64,000 nt of DNA from Methanoregula sp. (GCF_028712425.1 NZ_JAQTQD010000008.1:36716-100715); one strand, 5' to 3'. Shown: positions 1 through 8,292, counted from the first letter of the stretch. Notes: generated by a model from the letters alone, not told the origin. Program-made: numbers and translations.

Positions 1-1
1 C

Positions 2-760
2 GTGGGTACGGATGGTCGCTGGACCTATGCATGGGACACGAAAACGACCACCCTTGCCCCCGGTACGTACACCATCTACGCCGTGAACGGGCCGCACGAC
101 CGGAATCATCTCGCAAATTCATCCTATGGCACAACTTCGGTACTGCTCGTAAAACCCGGAACTCCAGCCATTGTCCGGCAGGAGAGTTTCACGCTGGAAG
201 AGGAGATCCGCGTTCATCCCAGCGGACCGGTCCAATCCGGAACGCCCGTGACCATCACTGCCACCGTCCATCTCCCCATGGGCGGGAAAGAGACATTTCC
301 TTACGACCACAACCTTGTCCTCACCACGGGACTTGAGAACCCGCACTGGTCCTACTCCCTTGTCCTTGACGGTATTGAGAACACGCGACCGGTCCCACCC
401 GGCGCGATGCTGAGCCTGAGCGGATTCGAACTCTCCTACCCGGGTGACCTGAACGAAGAGCGTGTTGTGGTCACGCTGCAGGGCACAGCACCTGTTGTGC
501 GCGAGGGGATAACCAGGAATGCAATACGGATTTTTGTTGTGGGCCCTGACGGGAACATTGTTCCCAACAGCACGGTTGTAAGGGAGATCACAATCCTGCC
601 CCTGACCGGGACAAGACCCTATGATACACCGACAACGGCGCCCGGCATGCCGGGAGTCCCGGAGCCCACTACGCAGAAGGGGAGCCTGGGCCTGGTTGTT
701 GCGATATGCGGGATTGTTGCGGGATGCGGAATAGTGTGCAGGATCAGGAAGCAGGCGTGA
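2..760 (+). CDS. secreted surface protein, C-terminal part (5' end outside window)
   Basis: The reading frame is open from the left edge to a TGA at 758-760, so the N-terminus and any signal peptide lie outside the window. What is visible is a run of beta-rich Ig-like sequence (about residues 1-200), a Thr/Pro-rich linker, and a single hydrophobic segment near the C-terminus followed by a short basic tail (RIRKQA). This layout, an exported domain with a C-terminal anchor, resembles the large secreted proteins with DUF3821-like regions common in Methanomicrobiales; that family link is a guess from style. The GTG at position 2 is probably an internal valine codon. The next membrane gene starts 31 bases downstream on the same strand. 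Confidence 0.7.
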   Translation: MGTDGRWTYAWDTKTTTLAPGTYTIYAVNGPHDRNHLANSSYGTTSVLLVKPGTPAIVRQESFTLEEEIRVHPSGPVQSGTPVTITATVHLPMGGKETFPYDHNLVLTTGLENPHWSYSLVLDGIENTRPVPPGAMLSLSGFELSYPGDLNEERVVVTLQGTAPVVREGITRNAIRIFVVGPDGNIVPNSTVVREITILPLTGTRPYDTPTTAPGMPGVPEPTTQKGSLGLVVAICGIVAGCGIVCRIRKQA

Positions 761-791
761 TCCTGTGCCGGAACAAGGGAGAGCACCCTCG

Positions 792-1211
792 ATGAAAAGA
801 GAAGACGTGAGAACGTATCTGGAACCGGCGTTTCGCGTTTGTCTCCTTGGGCTCTTCCTGGTGAATTCGGCAATCTTTTTTTTCGTATTCGTTATCAACT
901 GGGAAGCCATTTTTTTCGGTATGAGAGTCGCGGGTCTTCCGGCAGGGATTGTCCTTTGTATCAGGGCACTCATCCCGGCCATCCTGGCATTCATCCTGAT
1001 CCAGCGCCCGGAGAAACTGATGCATGTCGCCCTGGTATCCGTGGCGTTTTTCGGTTTTCTCTTTCTGGATTCTTCGGTCACAATCCAGATGAATACCGGA
1101 GGTACGGTTATGTTCGGGATTGTCCCCCTTGTGGGGGTACTTATCCCGGCGATTGTTGTTGTCGGTCATTTTCTTGTTGACCGGTGCGGGAGCAGCGATG
1201 ACGTGTATTGA
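792..1211 (+). CDS. small multi-pass membrane protein, unknown function
   Basis: About 139 residues beginning MKREDVRTY. The ATG at 792 is chosen over an upstream GTG at 765 because a purine-rich GGGAGAG lies at the right distance before it. Hydrophobic stretches indicate about four membrane helices separated by very short loops, with the last ending shortly before the acidic C-terminus. No family is recognised. It follows the surface protein gene at 2-760 by 31 bases and may be cotranscribed with it. Confidence 0.6.
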   Translation: MKREDVRTYLEPAFRVCLLGLFLVNSAIFFFVFVINWEAIFFGMRVAGLPAGIVLCIRALIPAILAFILIQRPEKLMHVALVSVAFFGFLFLDSSVTIQMNTGGTVMFGIVPLVGVLIPAIVVVGHFLVDRCGSSDDVY

Positions 1212-1318
1212 GGGGATTTCCTTTATTGACTGTGAAGGATCGCCCTGTCGGTCAGCTGCCGTGATGGAATGGAATCCTTCCGATTTCCCATAATCCTGAA
1301 TCAGCAAAGGAGAGTCTC

Positions 1319-2575
1319 ATGAAGACTAAAATCCTGATCCTTGCGATAGTCCTGTTCAGTCTCATCCCCTTCGCATCAGCCATTTCTTCACAATCCTGCG
1401 ATATCTTCAGCATGGCGTTAAGTGGAGATTCCGTAAAGACGGATGTATCCGGTAACGGGAACACCATCGCTGTTGGAGGCGTAAACGGAATGATCGGATC
1501 GTTTACACCCGATGGATCGCCCCGGTGGAGTTACCGGATCAGCGATCCGGTCACCGGCATCGCCACATCCGATGATGGCCGGTTCATCGCAGCCACCACA
1601 TTCTCCGGAGATCTGTATTACTTCGATGACAAGGGCCGCTTTCTCTGGAACATTTCCGGGTTTGGATGCAACAGCCAGGTCGCATTATCCGGTGACGGGC
1701 AGGAGGGCTATGTCTTTTCCCGCAGCCCTACACGCGATTTTACCGGGAACACGGTATTCCATTTCTCCGGCAACGGATCGGTCCTTTCCCGCCTGCCCAT
1801 TCCTGCGCCGACGAGTTACGCTCTTTCAGCGGATGGTCGCGTGGCCGTTGTCAACTCCGGCGGAATACAGGGGCGCAATTCTGTTGTTGCAATTGATGAT
1901 GATGGAATCCGGTGGCAGAAGATACGCCCGAACCCGTGGCGTGTCCCGCTTGTCGCGGTTTCCGATAACGCTAATACGATCGCAGCCGCAGAACCGGGAG
2001 AGCTGACGGCATTCAGCGGTCATGGAAGAGAACTGTGGAATATCACGACGAAGTATATCGCACGGAGTGTCGCGGTCTCTGGTGACGGGCAGTATATCCT
2101 TGCAGGGACCCAGTACCAGGTCGTGAACTTCAACCGGTCGGGATCGCTGGTCTGGGAATATCCTGTCCCGGATTATGCCGGCCATGTCAGGGCATCCAAA
2201 GATGGTTCGAGGATCGTTGCGACAACGCGGCAGACCCTGTATTATCTTGACCATGATGGTACCGCACTCTGGCAGTACGCGATGAAAGACTGGACGGAAA
2301 GCCTGTCGATATCCGATTATGGAGATGTGGTTGCAGCCGGGACATACAACAATACATTCACGCTGTTCGATGGCCGAGGGAACGCAAGGGAGATTGTGTT
2401 GGACACGGTCCCGGTTATGCCGGTTGTGACAAGAGCGCAGGAACCGAACGTGAACACATCTGTTGCACCGACACGGTCACAGGCTGCTGCCATAAGTCTC
2501 GTTATCGCAGTGATCGGACTCGTGGGAGGAGGAATATTATTGCGGACCAGGAAATCATGCACAAAAACATATTGA
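1319..2575 (+). CDS. secreted beta-propeller (PQQ/WD-like repeat) protein with C-terminal anchor
   Basis: 418 residues. An N-terminal signal peptide (MKTKILILAIVLFSLIPFASA) is followed by repeats in which a 'SxDGxxIAAGT' strand pair and a 'G.LLW.Y' type strand alternate, the hallmark of PQQ/WD40-like propeller blades; about seven blades fit between residues 25 and 370. A Thr-rich linker and a hydrophobic helix (about 390-410) with a basic tail RTRKS anchor the C-terminus in the membrane. The domain therefore lies outside the cell, probably binding a ligand or partner protein; no catalytic residues can be named. A clear paralogue with the same layout lies at 15584-16852. Start chosen at the ATG with GGAGAG seven to ten bases upstream. 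Confidence 0.8.
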   Translation: MKTKILILAIVLFSLIPFASAISSQSCDIFSMALSGDSVKTDVSGNGNTIAVGGVNGMIGSFTPDGSPRWSYRISDPVTGIATSDDGRFIAATTFSGDLYYFDDKGRFLWNISGFGCNSQVALSGDGQEGYVFSRSPTRDFTGNTVFHFSGNGSVLSRLPIPAPTSYALSADGRVAVVNSGGIQGRNSVVAIDDDGIRWQKIRPNPWRVPLVAVSDNANTIAAAEPGELTAFSGHGRELWNITTKYIARSVAVSGDGQYILAGTQYQVVNFNRSGSLVWEYPVPDYAGHVRASKDGSRIVATTRQTLYYLDHDGTALWQYAMKDWTESLSISDYGDVVAAGTYNNTFTLFDGRGNAREIVLDTVPVMPVVTRAQEPNVNTSVAPTRSQAAAISLVIAVIGLVGGGILLRTRKSCTKTY

Positions 2576-2655
2576 GTTCACAGAAGAAAATGGGGAGACA
2601 GCAATGAATTATCGCGAGAAAGAAAAAACCGCGAAGAAGAAAAAAGGCAGCCTGA

Positions 2656-2931
2656 ATAAAAATTCGGAACAATTCACTTCCGCAGACTCATGAAGGAGTC
2701 TTTGAATCTTCCCCCTGTCTTCCGGACCGGAAGGTCGAGCAACTGCTATCCGACATTGTTGCCCGTCTCGAACGCATCGAAGAAAAGATCGATGAGAATG
2801 TCTATCCTCCGGAATCGGCGATCAAACCGGAATTCATCAGGAGTGTGAAGAAAGCGCAGGCGGATATCAAAAAAGGGAACGGGAAGACATACGAATCGAT
2901 GGATGCTTTTATTGAGGCCATCCCGGAATGA
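2656..2931 (+). pseudogene. antitoxin remnant (RelB-like), no start codon
   Basis: The frame ending at TGA 2929-2931 encodes a coiled-coil-like segment (VARLERIEEKIDE) followed by a typical antitoxin tail with KAQADIKKG and ESMDAFIEAI. Reading upstream, the frame stays open to 2656 but contains no ATG, GTG or TTG before residue ~80; the only nearby ATG codons (2604, 2690) are in other frames. The stop overlaps the ATG of the next gene as ATGA, the usual coupling of an antitoxin-toxin pair. The gene therefore looks decayed at its 5' end by a frameshift, unless a non-canonical start is used or the sequence has an error. Confidence 0.65.
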
Positions 2932-3190
2932 CCTGCACCATAGTCGCGACTCCAGATGTTGAGATTATCTTAAGAAAAATGGGAACGAAAGATGCCACCC
3001 GGTTTGCACAGCTTGTGAAAAAAACTCAAGAGAAATCGGGGATAACCCGGAGATTGAAAAACCACTTCGTCACCCCATGCAGGGTTTACGGCGTTTGCAT
3101 ATCGGCCATTATGTCCTGATATATAAATTTGAACGAAAGAAGGAATTGATCACACTCGTGGCGTATACTCACCACGATAATGTCTATTGA
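2928..3190 (+). pseudogene. RelE/ParE-like toxin, frameshifted
   Basis: The first frame begins MTCTIVATPDVEI and runs through a helix rich in Lys and Gln, then leaves the family pattern near base 3040. From about 3042 the conserved C-terminal half (PLRHPMQGLRRLHIG, then LIYKFER and LVAYTHHD) continues in a different frame to TGA 3188-3190. Joining the two needs a one-base change near the GGGG at 3036-3041. This R-x-R / Y-x-x-x-Y layout is typical of RelE-type mRNA interferases, so the toxin is recognised but inactivated. It overlaps the antitoxin remnant by four bases. A sequencing error at the G-run would be the alternative explanation. Confidence 0.7.
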
Positions 3191-3209
3191 AGATATAGGC
3201 TGATCCCAT

Positions 3210-3464
3210 CCGGCCCCATTTCAGCCCCGGATCGCCCTTTCCGGCACCCGGAACATGTCTCATTCGCGTTTATGCATGTCCTTAATCTCAGGAAAACGCC
3301 ATTTCAATCCATTATCGCCAAAATAAATCCAAATCCCGCCCGGATCGCGTGTCTCTTTAGGCGCTTTTGTACAAAGAAAGTCGCCCTGGCACGAGCAAAA
3401 GGGCTGGGGAAGGGGCAATCCGTCGTCCAAAAGCGTCTATGAGCGTCCCGCTTTTTCACGACGG
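3210..3464. repeat. copy 1 of a ~255-bp structured intergenic repeat
   Basis: This 255-bp segment is repeated at 5346-5599 with about six differences (roughly 97% identity), in the same orientation. Inside it, AGGCGCTTTTG (3359-3369) can pair with CAAAAGCGTCT (3429-3439) to form an 11-bp stem, and GCCCT/AGGGC can form a smaller hairpin within it. One difference between the copies changes a T-A to a T-G pair in that hairpin, which keeps the fold possible. Weaker similarity continues to about 3590. No convincing protein is encoded. It may be a dispersed repeat, a non-coding RNA or the relic of a mobile element. The rest of 3191-3626 holds no gene I can support. Confidence 0.75.
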
Positions 3465-3626
3465 GAAATGGCGTTGGGTGGGGGGATTCGTCCCCCGATC
3501 TGAAGTATTTATCCTCCACGGGATACCGGAGGGGGGAAACGGAGCCCGCAGAGGGGCCGGATTGGTGGGTTTCATGGTGCGATTTTTTAGAGAGTGATTC
3601 TTGGCAGAATGGAACATAAAAAGAAA

Positions 3627-4052
3627 TTAAATTATGACTGTGCCTTTCTCTCGCAGATAGTTTCCAGGACCGCTTGATATGTATGCGGCTGTCAGGATCT
3701 GTTCAAGTGCTTCCTGAGTCTTTGGCATTTCTTCCTCGAATGCATCTGCGAGCATCAGTAAGCCTTTGTGGAGTTCATTGAAAATTTTGTCATCGAGCGC
3801 AACAGTCTTATCCCCACTTTTCAACATTTTCAAGCGTTGCATGAGTAAATGATAACTGGTGTTAAGGACGAAATCGGCAAGAAGTACATCCCGCGAGAAT
3901 GAATACCGGAAAGTGCGGCTGGTAATACCATAAGCTCCCGAGAAATAGTAGATCTTTTTCTCAGGATCTTTGGTTGTTTTCATGAGCCGGGCAACTTCAC
4001 GAATTTCCTTAACCAATTCCTTCTTAAAGAAACTCTCTCGTTTTGCTGTCAT
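3627..4052 (-). CDS. hypothetical helical protein downstream of a winged-helix regulator
   Basis: 141 residues beginning MTAKRESFFKKEL. The sequence is mostly amphipathic helix with two aromatic-rich stretches (KIYYFSGAYGITSRTFRYSF, then a Leu-rich helix) and no transmembrane segment. I do not recognise a family. Its ATG shares one base with the TAA of the upstream gene (TAATG arrangement at 4050-4054), so the two proteins are almost surely translationally coupled and probably act together. One possibility is a partner or effector of the DNA-binding protein, including a toxin-antitoxin type pair, but nothing in the sequence proves this. The gene lies between the two ~255-bp repeats. Confidence 0.65.
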   Translation of the reverse strand: MTAKRESFFKKELVKEIREVARLMKTTKDPEKKIYYFSGAYGITSRTFRYSFSRDVLLADFVLNTSYHLLMQRLKMLKSGDKTVALDDKIFNELHKGLLMLADAFEEEMPKTQEALEQILTAAYISSGPGNYLREKGTVII

Positions 4053-4588
4053 TATGCACCACTTCCGATGGGAATTCGGGGATAAACATTCAATTCATAA
4101 GGCTTTGCAATCTCGTTTTCTGTCTTTGCCTTCGCATCTTCCCACTGATATTGTGAGCCATACGATCCGGGCCATTCAAGGGAGGTTGGTTCTCTTTCTT
4201 CATTCCGATGAAGGATTATCTTATCTGCTCCATTCTTTTGCCGCTCTGTCGCTTCTACCCGCATCCGCTTTTCATGCGCCTTGAGGATCTCTTTGAATTC
4301 TTCTTCCCCGATTACAGATTCAATGAGCGAGTTGTCGAAATCTTCAAGGCGTTGTATCAGTGATGATTCCTCATTGATCGAATAAAGCCAAGTCCGGCCA
4401 TCCTTCCGTATTTTTACCATGCCACGATCTGAGAATTTTTTCATTGCTTTTGAGATTGACTGCCTTGTGAGCTTGACTTCATCTTTCAGCTCTTTCATGT
4501 CAAATTCAATCCCATACATAGGCAACAGGAACTGCAGGAGCCGTGTCTCGCAGGTATCCCCAAATAAACCCTCAAACGGCTTTTTCAT
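4052..4588 (-). CDS. winged helix-turn-helix DNA-binding protein
   Basis: About 178 residues. The N-terminal 75 residues have a classic winged HTH: a helix (CETRLLQFLLPM), a second helix (MKELKDEVK), a recognition helix (TRQSISKAMKKFSDRGM) and a beta wing (VKIRKDGRTWLYSIN). The remaining part is charged, helical and of unknown function, ending in a Pro-rich tail. The ATG at 4588 (MKKPFEG) is preferred to a GTG at 4597. It is likely a transcriptional regulator of its own operon, which includes the coupled gene at 3627-4052. It sits in the segment bracketed by the duplicated repeat. Confidence 0.75.
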   Translation of the reverse strand: MKKPFEGLFGDTCETRLLQFLLPMYGIEFDMKELKDEVKLTRQSISKAMKKFSDRGMVKIRKDGRTWLYSINEESSLIQRLEDFDNSLIESVIGEEEFKEILKAHEKRMRVEATERQKNGADKIILHRNEEREPTSLEWPGSYGSQYQWEDAKAKTENEIAKPYELNVYPRIPIGSGA

Positions 4589-4725
4589 TATAATCACATT
4601 TTCAGGATGCTTTCTTATGTCTTCACAGAGTAATCGACAATTTCAAGCATTCACAAATTTCTTCCATGATGTTCGTATACAAGGTATAAAAGTGTTGTTA
4701 AAAAAAGTTAACAGTAACGGCAACA

Positions 4726-5025
4726 TTATTCGAGATGAAAAGTTCTGCCACCACCAAGAGGGGCGATACGATACTTATGTTTTATCAGAACAGTGTACGT
4801 CTTGCTTTTCTCTAAAATGTAGAATTTTGGTTCGTCTTTTTTTACTGCTGCAACAATTCCCTGATTCTTTAAATGTAAAATTGCTTCTTCAAAATCCTGA
4901 GGGTATTTCTTCCGCAATATTTTCTTAAGTTTTTCACTGTGATATCCCGCATTGGATTTGAAACATTTGTCACGGTATAAAATATTGAGAATGTGGACCT
5001 CCATATCCGTGCAATCACAGGACAT
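4726..5025 (-). CDS. small putative winged-helix protein
   Basis: 99 residues. After MSCDCTDMEVHI the predicted helices (HILNILYRDKCF, SEKLKKILRKK, FEEAILHLKNQGIV) followed by beta strands (AAVKKDEPKFYIL) fit a small winged-helix DNA-binding fold. No specific family is recognised. A TATA-like TTTATAT on the minus strand lies about 27 bases upstream of the ATG at 5025, which suggests a leaderless transcript. The gene is AT-rich compared with the flanking core genome and is separated from the coupled pair at 3627-4588 by ~140 bases. Confidence 0.6.
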   Translation of the reverse strand: MSCDCTDMEVHILNILYRDKCFKSNAGYHSEKLKKILRKKYPQDFEEAILHLKNQGIVAAVKKDEPKFYILEKSKTYTVLIKHKYRIAPLGGGRTFHLE

Positions 5026-5048
5026 GATTATTATTATAGTTCAGAATG

Positions 5049-5055
5049 ATATAAA
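5049..5055 (-). promoter_or_regulatory. TATA box for the gene at 4726-5025
   Basis: TTTATAT on the minus strand, centred about 27 bases before the ATG. This is the standard archaeal TATA-to-start distance for a leaderless transcript. Prediction from position and composition only. Confidence 0.5.
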
Positions 5056-5143
5056 GGTAATATTTTTGTACTTGCAAAAAAATTTCAAATATTGCTATTC
5101 AAATTAATTGCATACGTAAAAAAAGGATTTGGAGAAGTCTCCA

Positions 5144-5260
5144 TCAAGCATTCTCTATCAATAGCTCCCCGACAAACGCCTGCTGCATCAACCTCCCGCA
5201 CACTCCCGCTATCTCGCGGCCTGCTTCCTCGTTCACGCGGAACTGTTCCCATCTTGTACA
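5144..5260 (-). pseudogene. gene remnant: C-terminal fragment of unknown protein
   Basis: A short frame ending at TGA 5144-5146 encodes a helical tail containing FRVNEEAGREIAGVCGRL followed by MQQAFVGELLIENA. It has no start codon or ribosome site and is cut off by a stop at 5261-5263. The pattern GR-I--x-C---L---AF resembles the tail encoded by the remnant at 8375-8521 (GRQIERLCEGLIARAFER). Both may derive from the same gene family, which I cannot name. The similarity is short, so chance is not excluded. Confidence 0.35.
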
Positions 5261-5345
5261 TCACGGGCAAACTCCTGTAGCAGAGCGGGAGTGGCTGGTG
5301 TGCTGAATCTGGCCCAAGTCTCCTGCAATTGAGGGCACGGTGATT

Positions 5346-5599
5346 CCGGCCCCATTTCAGCCCCGGATCGCCCTTTCCGGGGCCCGGAACATGTCTCATT
5401 CGCGTTTTTGCATGTCCTTAATCTCAGGAAAACGCCATTTCAATCCATTATCGCCAAAATAAATCCAAATCCCGCCCGGATCGCGTGTCTCTTTAGGCGC
5501 TTTTGTACAAAGAAAGTCGCCCTGGCACGGGCAAAGGGGCTGGGGAAGGGGCAATCCGTCGTCCAAAAGCGTCTATGAGCGTCCCGCTTTTCACGACGG
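5346..5599. repeat. copy 2 of the ~255-bp structured intergenic repeat
   Basis: Direct repeat of 3210-3464, one base shorter (a T lost from a T-run near the right end) with a handful of substitutions. The 11-bp long-range stem and the internal hairpin are kept. The two copies lie about 1.9 kb apart and bracket three small genes, so homologous recombination between them could delete or excise that segment. Sharp loss of identity after 5599, with weaker similarity on to about 5745. Confidence 0.75.
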
Positions 5600-6291
5600 A
5601 GAAGCACGGTGCAGGAGTGCTTTTATCCTCCTTTTCGGCGAGTTAGTCCTCCACATAACAGGCCGACACCGACGGAGCCCCGACACCACTCCGACGGAGG
5701 GGCTCGGATCAAACCCCCCTCCCGGTTCGTTTCATGTGCTCCTGCCAGGAAAAAATGGCGATCGGCAGTTCGAAGAAGGCCTTCCCGGCCTTCTTCTCTA
5801 GCTCCTACTGCCGTTCCGGCAGTAGTCGCTCATCCAAAAGGCACCAATTAGGCCATTTTTGGAGCGTGATATCAGCCCCATCCGGGGAAAATATCCTCAA
5901 TTATCGGATATTTTGAAAATGGTGTGTCGTAATTCGCGATAAAATGCGATTTCCAGAAAAGCGGTTTTTCAAAATGAGCCCGGATCTGAAAACGGGGCGA
6001 GTATAGGGGAGATTGGTTTTAGAGGGATTGAATCTATTTTATGATGCAGGGCTCCGACGGGAAAAGAGGTTGAGATTTATTTGGGCACAGACCGGTCACG
6101 GACACTTTTGAAGAGGCCGGATCTGCACTAGTATATAGGTAAAAATATAGGTAAAAACCAACTTGAATAAAACAAAGTTTTGCGACGAGGCCAAGTGGGC
6201 ACCAATACATAGGGGGGATTTGGGAAAAGCTTCGATAGGTGAAAGATAGGGGCAAATACTGATGGATGTGGGGATGAATTAGATGAAAAAT
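5600..6291. other. gene-free, hairpin-rich stretch
   Basis: No coding region can be supported here; the short open frames have no start context or recognisable product. It contains three clear inverted repeats: gaagaaggcc/ggccttcttc with a 5-base loop (5772-5796), ctactgcc/ggcagtag with a 5-base loop (5805-5825), and aaaatatcc/ggatatttt with a 9-base loop (5888-5914). A further GAGCCCC/GGGGCTC pair lies near 5675-5705. A short direct repeat, ATAGGTAAAA, occurs twice near 6135-6155. Composition changes from GC-rich to AT-rich across this stretch. Confidence 0.6.
5772..5825. repeat. two adjacent perfect hairpins
   Basis: A perfect 10-bp stem with loop TTCCC (5772-5796) is followed eight bases later by a perfect 8-bp stem with loop GTTCC (5805-5825). 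Such tandem palindromes are found in REP-like elements, IS200/IS605 ends and terminators. There is no strong T-tract after them on the plus strand. Confidence 0.6.
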
Positions 6292-8292
6292 TTAGAGACC
6301 TAATTTTTCAAAGAATATTTTATGACGCTTTTTCACATCAATGATTATTTTGTCAAAGGCTAAAATTTCTGTATGAGCATTCAGGAGATCATTGTAGAAA
6401 TAATATCCTAGATTATCTTTCAACGTTGAGTATCTTGCATTTTCTGCATATTTCCTAATTTCTTGGTTGATATCACAAATAGCATAACAATAAAATTTCG
6501 TTGATCCATTTGTCAACAAATCTCTTCCATTAGGTAGTTTGACTTTCTGCCCTCTAATATCTCGGACAATATCATACATTTGTCCTACTGGATCCTTGTC
6601 AAATGAGGGGCGTTGCGGTTTTTTAAATTCAATAATTGATACCGCTCTTGCAACATTATCATCATCCTTTTCTGAAAATATGATAACATCAGGACGTTTT
6701 GAACTATCAGATGATGAAATTTTTTTCAGTTCAGGATCAGAAGATGCAAATTGATGAAATGTCAAGTTTTCATCGACTATCCATAAATTGTGATCTTCGT
6801 AAGTCAATTCGTCAGTATTGGTTTTTCTTGGAAAGATGATATCGTGGATAACTGACTCATTGTGATATTTTCCTTCACCATCCAGCTGGAGTTTTTTCTC
6901 CAAAAGATCAATTATCATCTTACGGTATAAAACGCAGCCTGCCAATTGATCCTTACTAAACTCCTCAATTTTACCAACGAGATCCGGATATTTCTCTTTT
7001 ATTTCCTCCAAACTCTTTCCCTGAGATTTCAGGAGATTCTCAGTATCCTTTTTTATCGTTAACTCTGCCTTTCCTTTATATTTGCAGAGAATCTCATGCA
7101 ACTTCTCATCTGAATTGTTTAGCTCGATTTCATCTAGGGCTTCAGGGCAATATTTTACAACCGCCCTTAACGTTGGATTCTTGGTTGCGACGAAATCGGA
7201 AACGAGCTCTGTTTTTCGGGAGTACAATGACTCAAGATAATCTGATAAAAAAACTTTCGAACGTTCAAGAATTCCATTCTTGATGGTCGTGATAGAGATG
7301 ATATCATCATCAAAAAAACTGTGGAGATTCCCGTCATCGGGCAGATCAAATCCCGTGCGATTACTTGTCACATGTGAATCAAGATATGGACTTGACACAT
7401 AAGCTACATAAATGAACTTCTCATCTTCACCATCAAACTGGGCTGAAGTTCCCAAATACTGCTGGATGGGATACGCCACCACGTCCCGAAAATCAGCACA
7501 AAATACAATATTATGCATCTTGTTGTATGTTTGATACAATTTGATATGTGAAATTTGAAATTCTTTTCCTGATATTGTCGCATTTTCTTGTGTAATATCC
7601 GGTTGAATATTCTTGAATTCATCGTCAAGATAGAAATTCTCATCATTATCATTCACAACGATTTTAGGAGCGATCCCTCCGATATAATAAGACAGGCAAT
7701 GTTCCAAGATGCGTTGAGCAATTTTTTGAGTTGTTTTGTACGCACTGGGTTGTTTCCGGTACTCTTCCTTAAAACCTATTAATTTGACAACGGTCTTTTG
7801 GGGTGTTTTTGAATCGACAGTATCATTGAATGCTTCATCGATCCCTCCTTTTTTAGTGAATTTAATACGACGCTCTTTTTTGATCTTTTCATCTTCGTAG
7901 ACACTAAATATCTCGACTCTGTCGAAAGCTTTGAGCCAATAAAACCGGCCAACACCTTTCCCGCCTTTACTAATTTTATATGTGCTATCTGCGGTACAAA
8001 ATGAATCAAAATTTTTCTTATCGAAACCTATTCCATTGTCTTCGATTTCAAAATTTTTTATAACACTAACTTCTTTTTTATCGCCAGGATTTTCATCAAA
8101 AGATGCTTGAACACTTCTCTCCCGGATAATCCGGACTGTAATTTCTCCACGTTTTGATGAATTTCGTTCTTCAATTGCGTGAATGGAGTTTACAATTGCT
8201 TCGAAGACAGGGAACAATGCTTCGGTTTTAAAATGAGAGAGATTGTTAATTTTCCCTTCTAGATCTGTTTTTAAAAAGGTATTGGACATCAT
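6292..8292 (-). CDS. GHKL ATPase fused to PD-(D/E)XK nuclease, defence-like
   Basis: 666 residues from the ATG at 8292. The N-terminal third is a GHKL (Hsp90/MutL/MORC-type) ATPase: N-box EAIVNSIHA with Asn ~35, G1 box EDNGIGFD at ~84-91, and G2 box GGKGVGR at ~110-116. The middle is helical with no family I recognise. The C-terminal ~135 residues carry a PD-(D/E)XK nuclease core: RPDVIIF with Asp ~535, IIEFKKP with Glu ~555 and Lys ~557, and a following GQMYD with Gln ~571 and Tyr ~573. Known GHKL-nuclease proteins of this type occur in restriction-like and anti-phage loci; the exact system is not identified. A TATA-like TTTTTAAG lies ~25 bases upstream, so translation is probably leaderless. 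The gene is markedly AT-rich relative to the core genome. Confidence 0.8.
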   Translation of the reverse strand: MMSNTFLKTDLEGKINNLSHFKTEALFPVFEAIVNSIHAIEERNSSKRGEITVRIIRERSVQASFDENPGDKKEVSVIKNFEIEDNGIGFDKKNFDSFCTADSTYKISKGGKGVGRFYWLKAFDRVEIFSVYEDEKIKKERRIKFTKKGGIDEAFNDTVDSKTPQKTVVKLIGFKEEYRKQPSAYKTTQKIAQRILEHCLSYYIGGIAPKIVVNDNDENFYLDDEFKNIQPDITQENATISGKEFQISHIKLYQTYNKMHNIVFCADFRDVVAYPIQQYLGTSAQFDGEDEKFIYVAYVSSPYLDSHVTSNRTGFDLPDDGNLHSFFDDDIISITTIKNGILERSKVFLSDYLESLYSRKTELVSDFVATKNPTLRAVVKYCPEALDEIELNNSDEKLHEILCKYKGKAELTIKKDTENLLKSQGKSLEEIKEKYPDLVGKIEEFSKDQLAGCVLYRKMIIDLLEKKLQLDGEGKYHNESVIHDIIFPRKTNTDELTYEDHNLWIVDENLTFHQFASSDPELKKISSSDSSKRPDVIIFSEKDDDNVARAVSIIEFKKPQRPSFDKDPVGQMYDIVRDIRGQKVKLPNGRDLLTNGSTKFYCYAICDINQEIRKYAENARYSTLKDNLGYYFYNDLLNAHTEILAFDKIIIDVKKRHKIFFEKLGL

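Noticed and set aside
2690..2850. Alternative frame starting at ATG 2690 in the antitoxin region
   Set aside because: It ends after about 52 codons and its Ser/Arg-rich translation lacks antitoxin features, whereas the frame ending at 2931 matches an antitoxin tail.
5609..5916. Open frames over the hairpin stretch
   Set aside because: Their translations are Arg/Ser-rich artefacts of inverted repeats and GC-rich sequence, with no start context.
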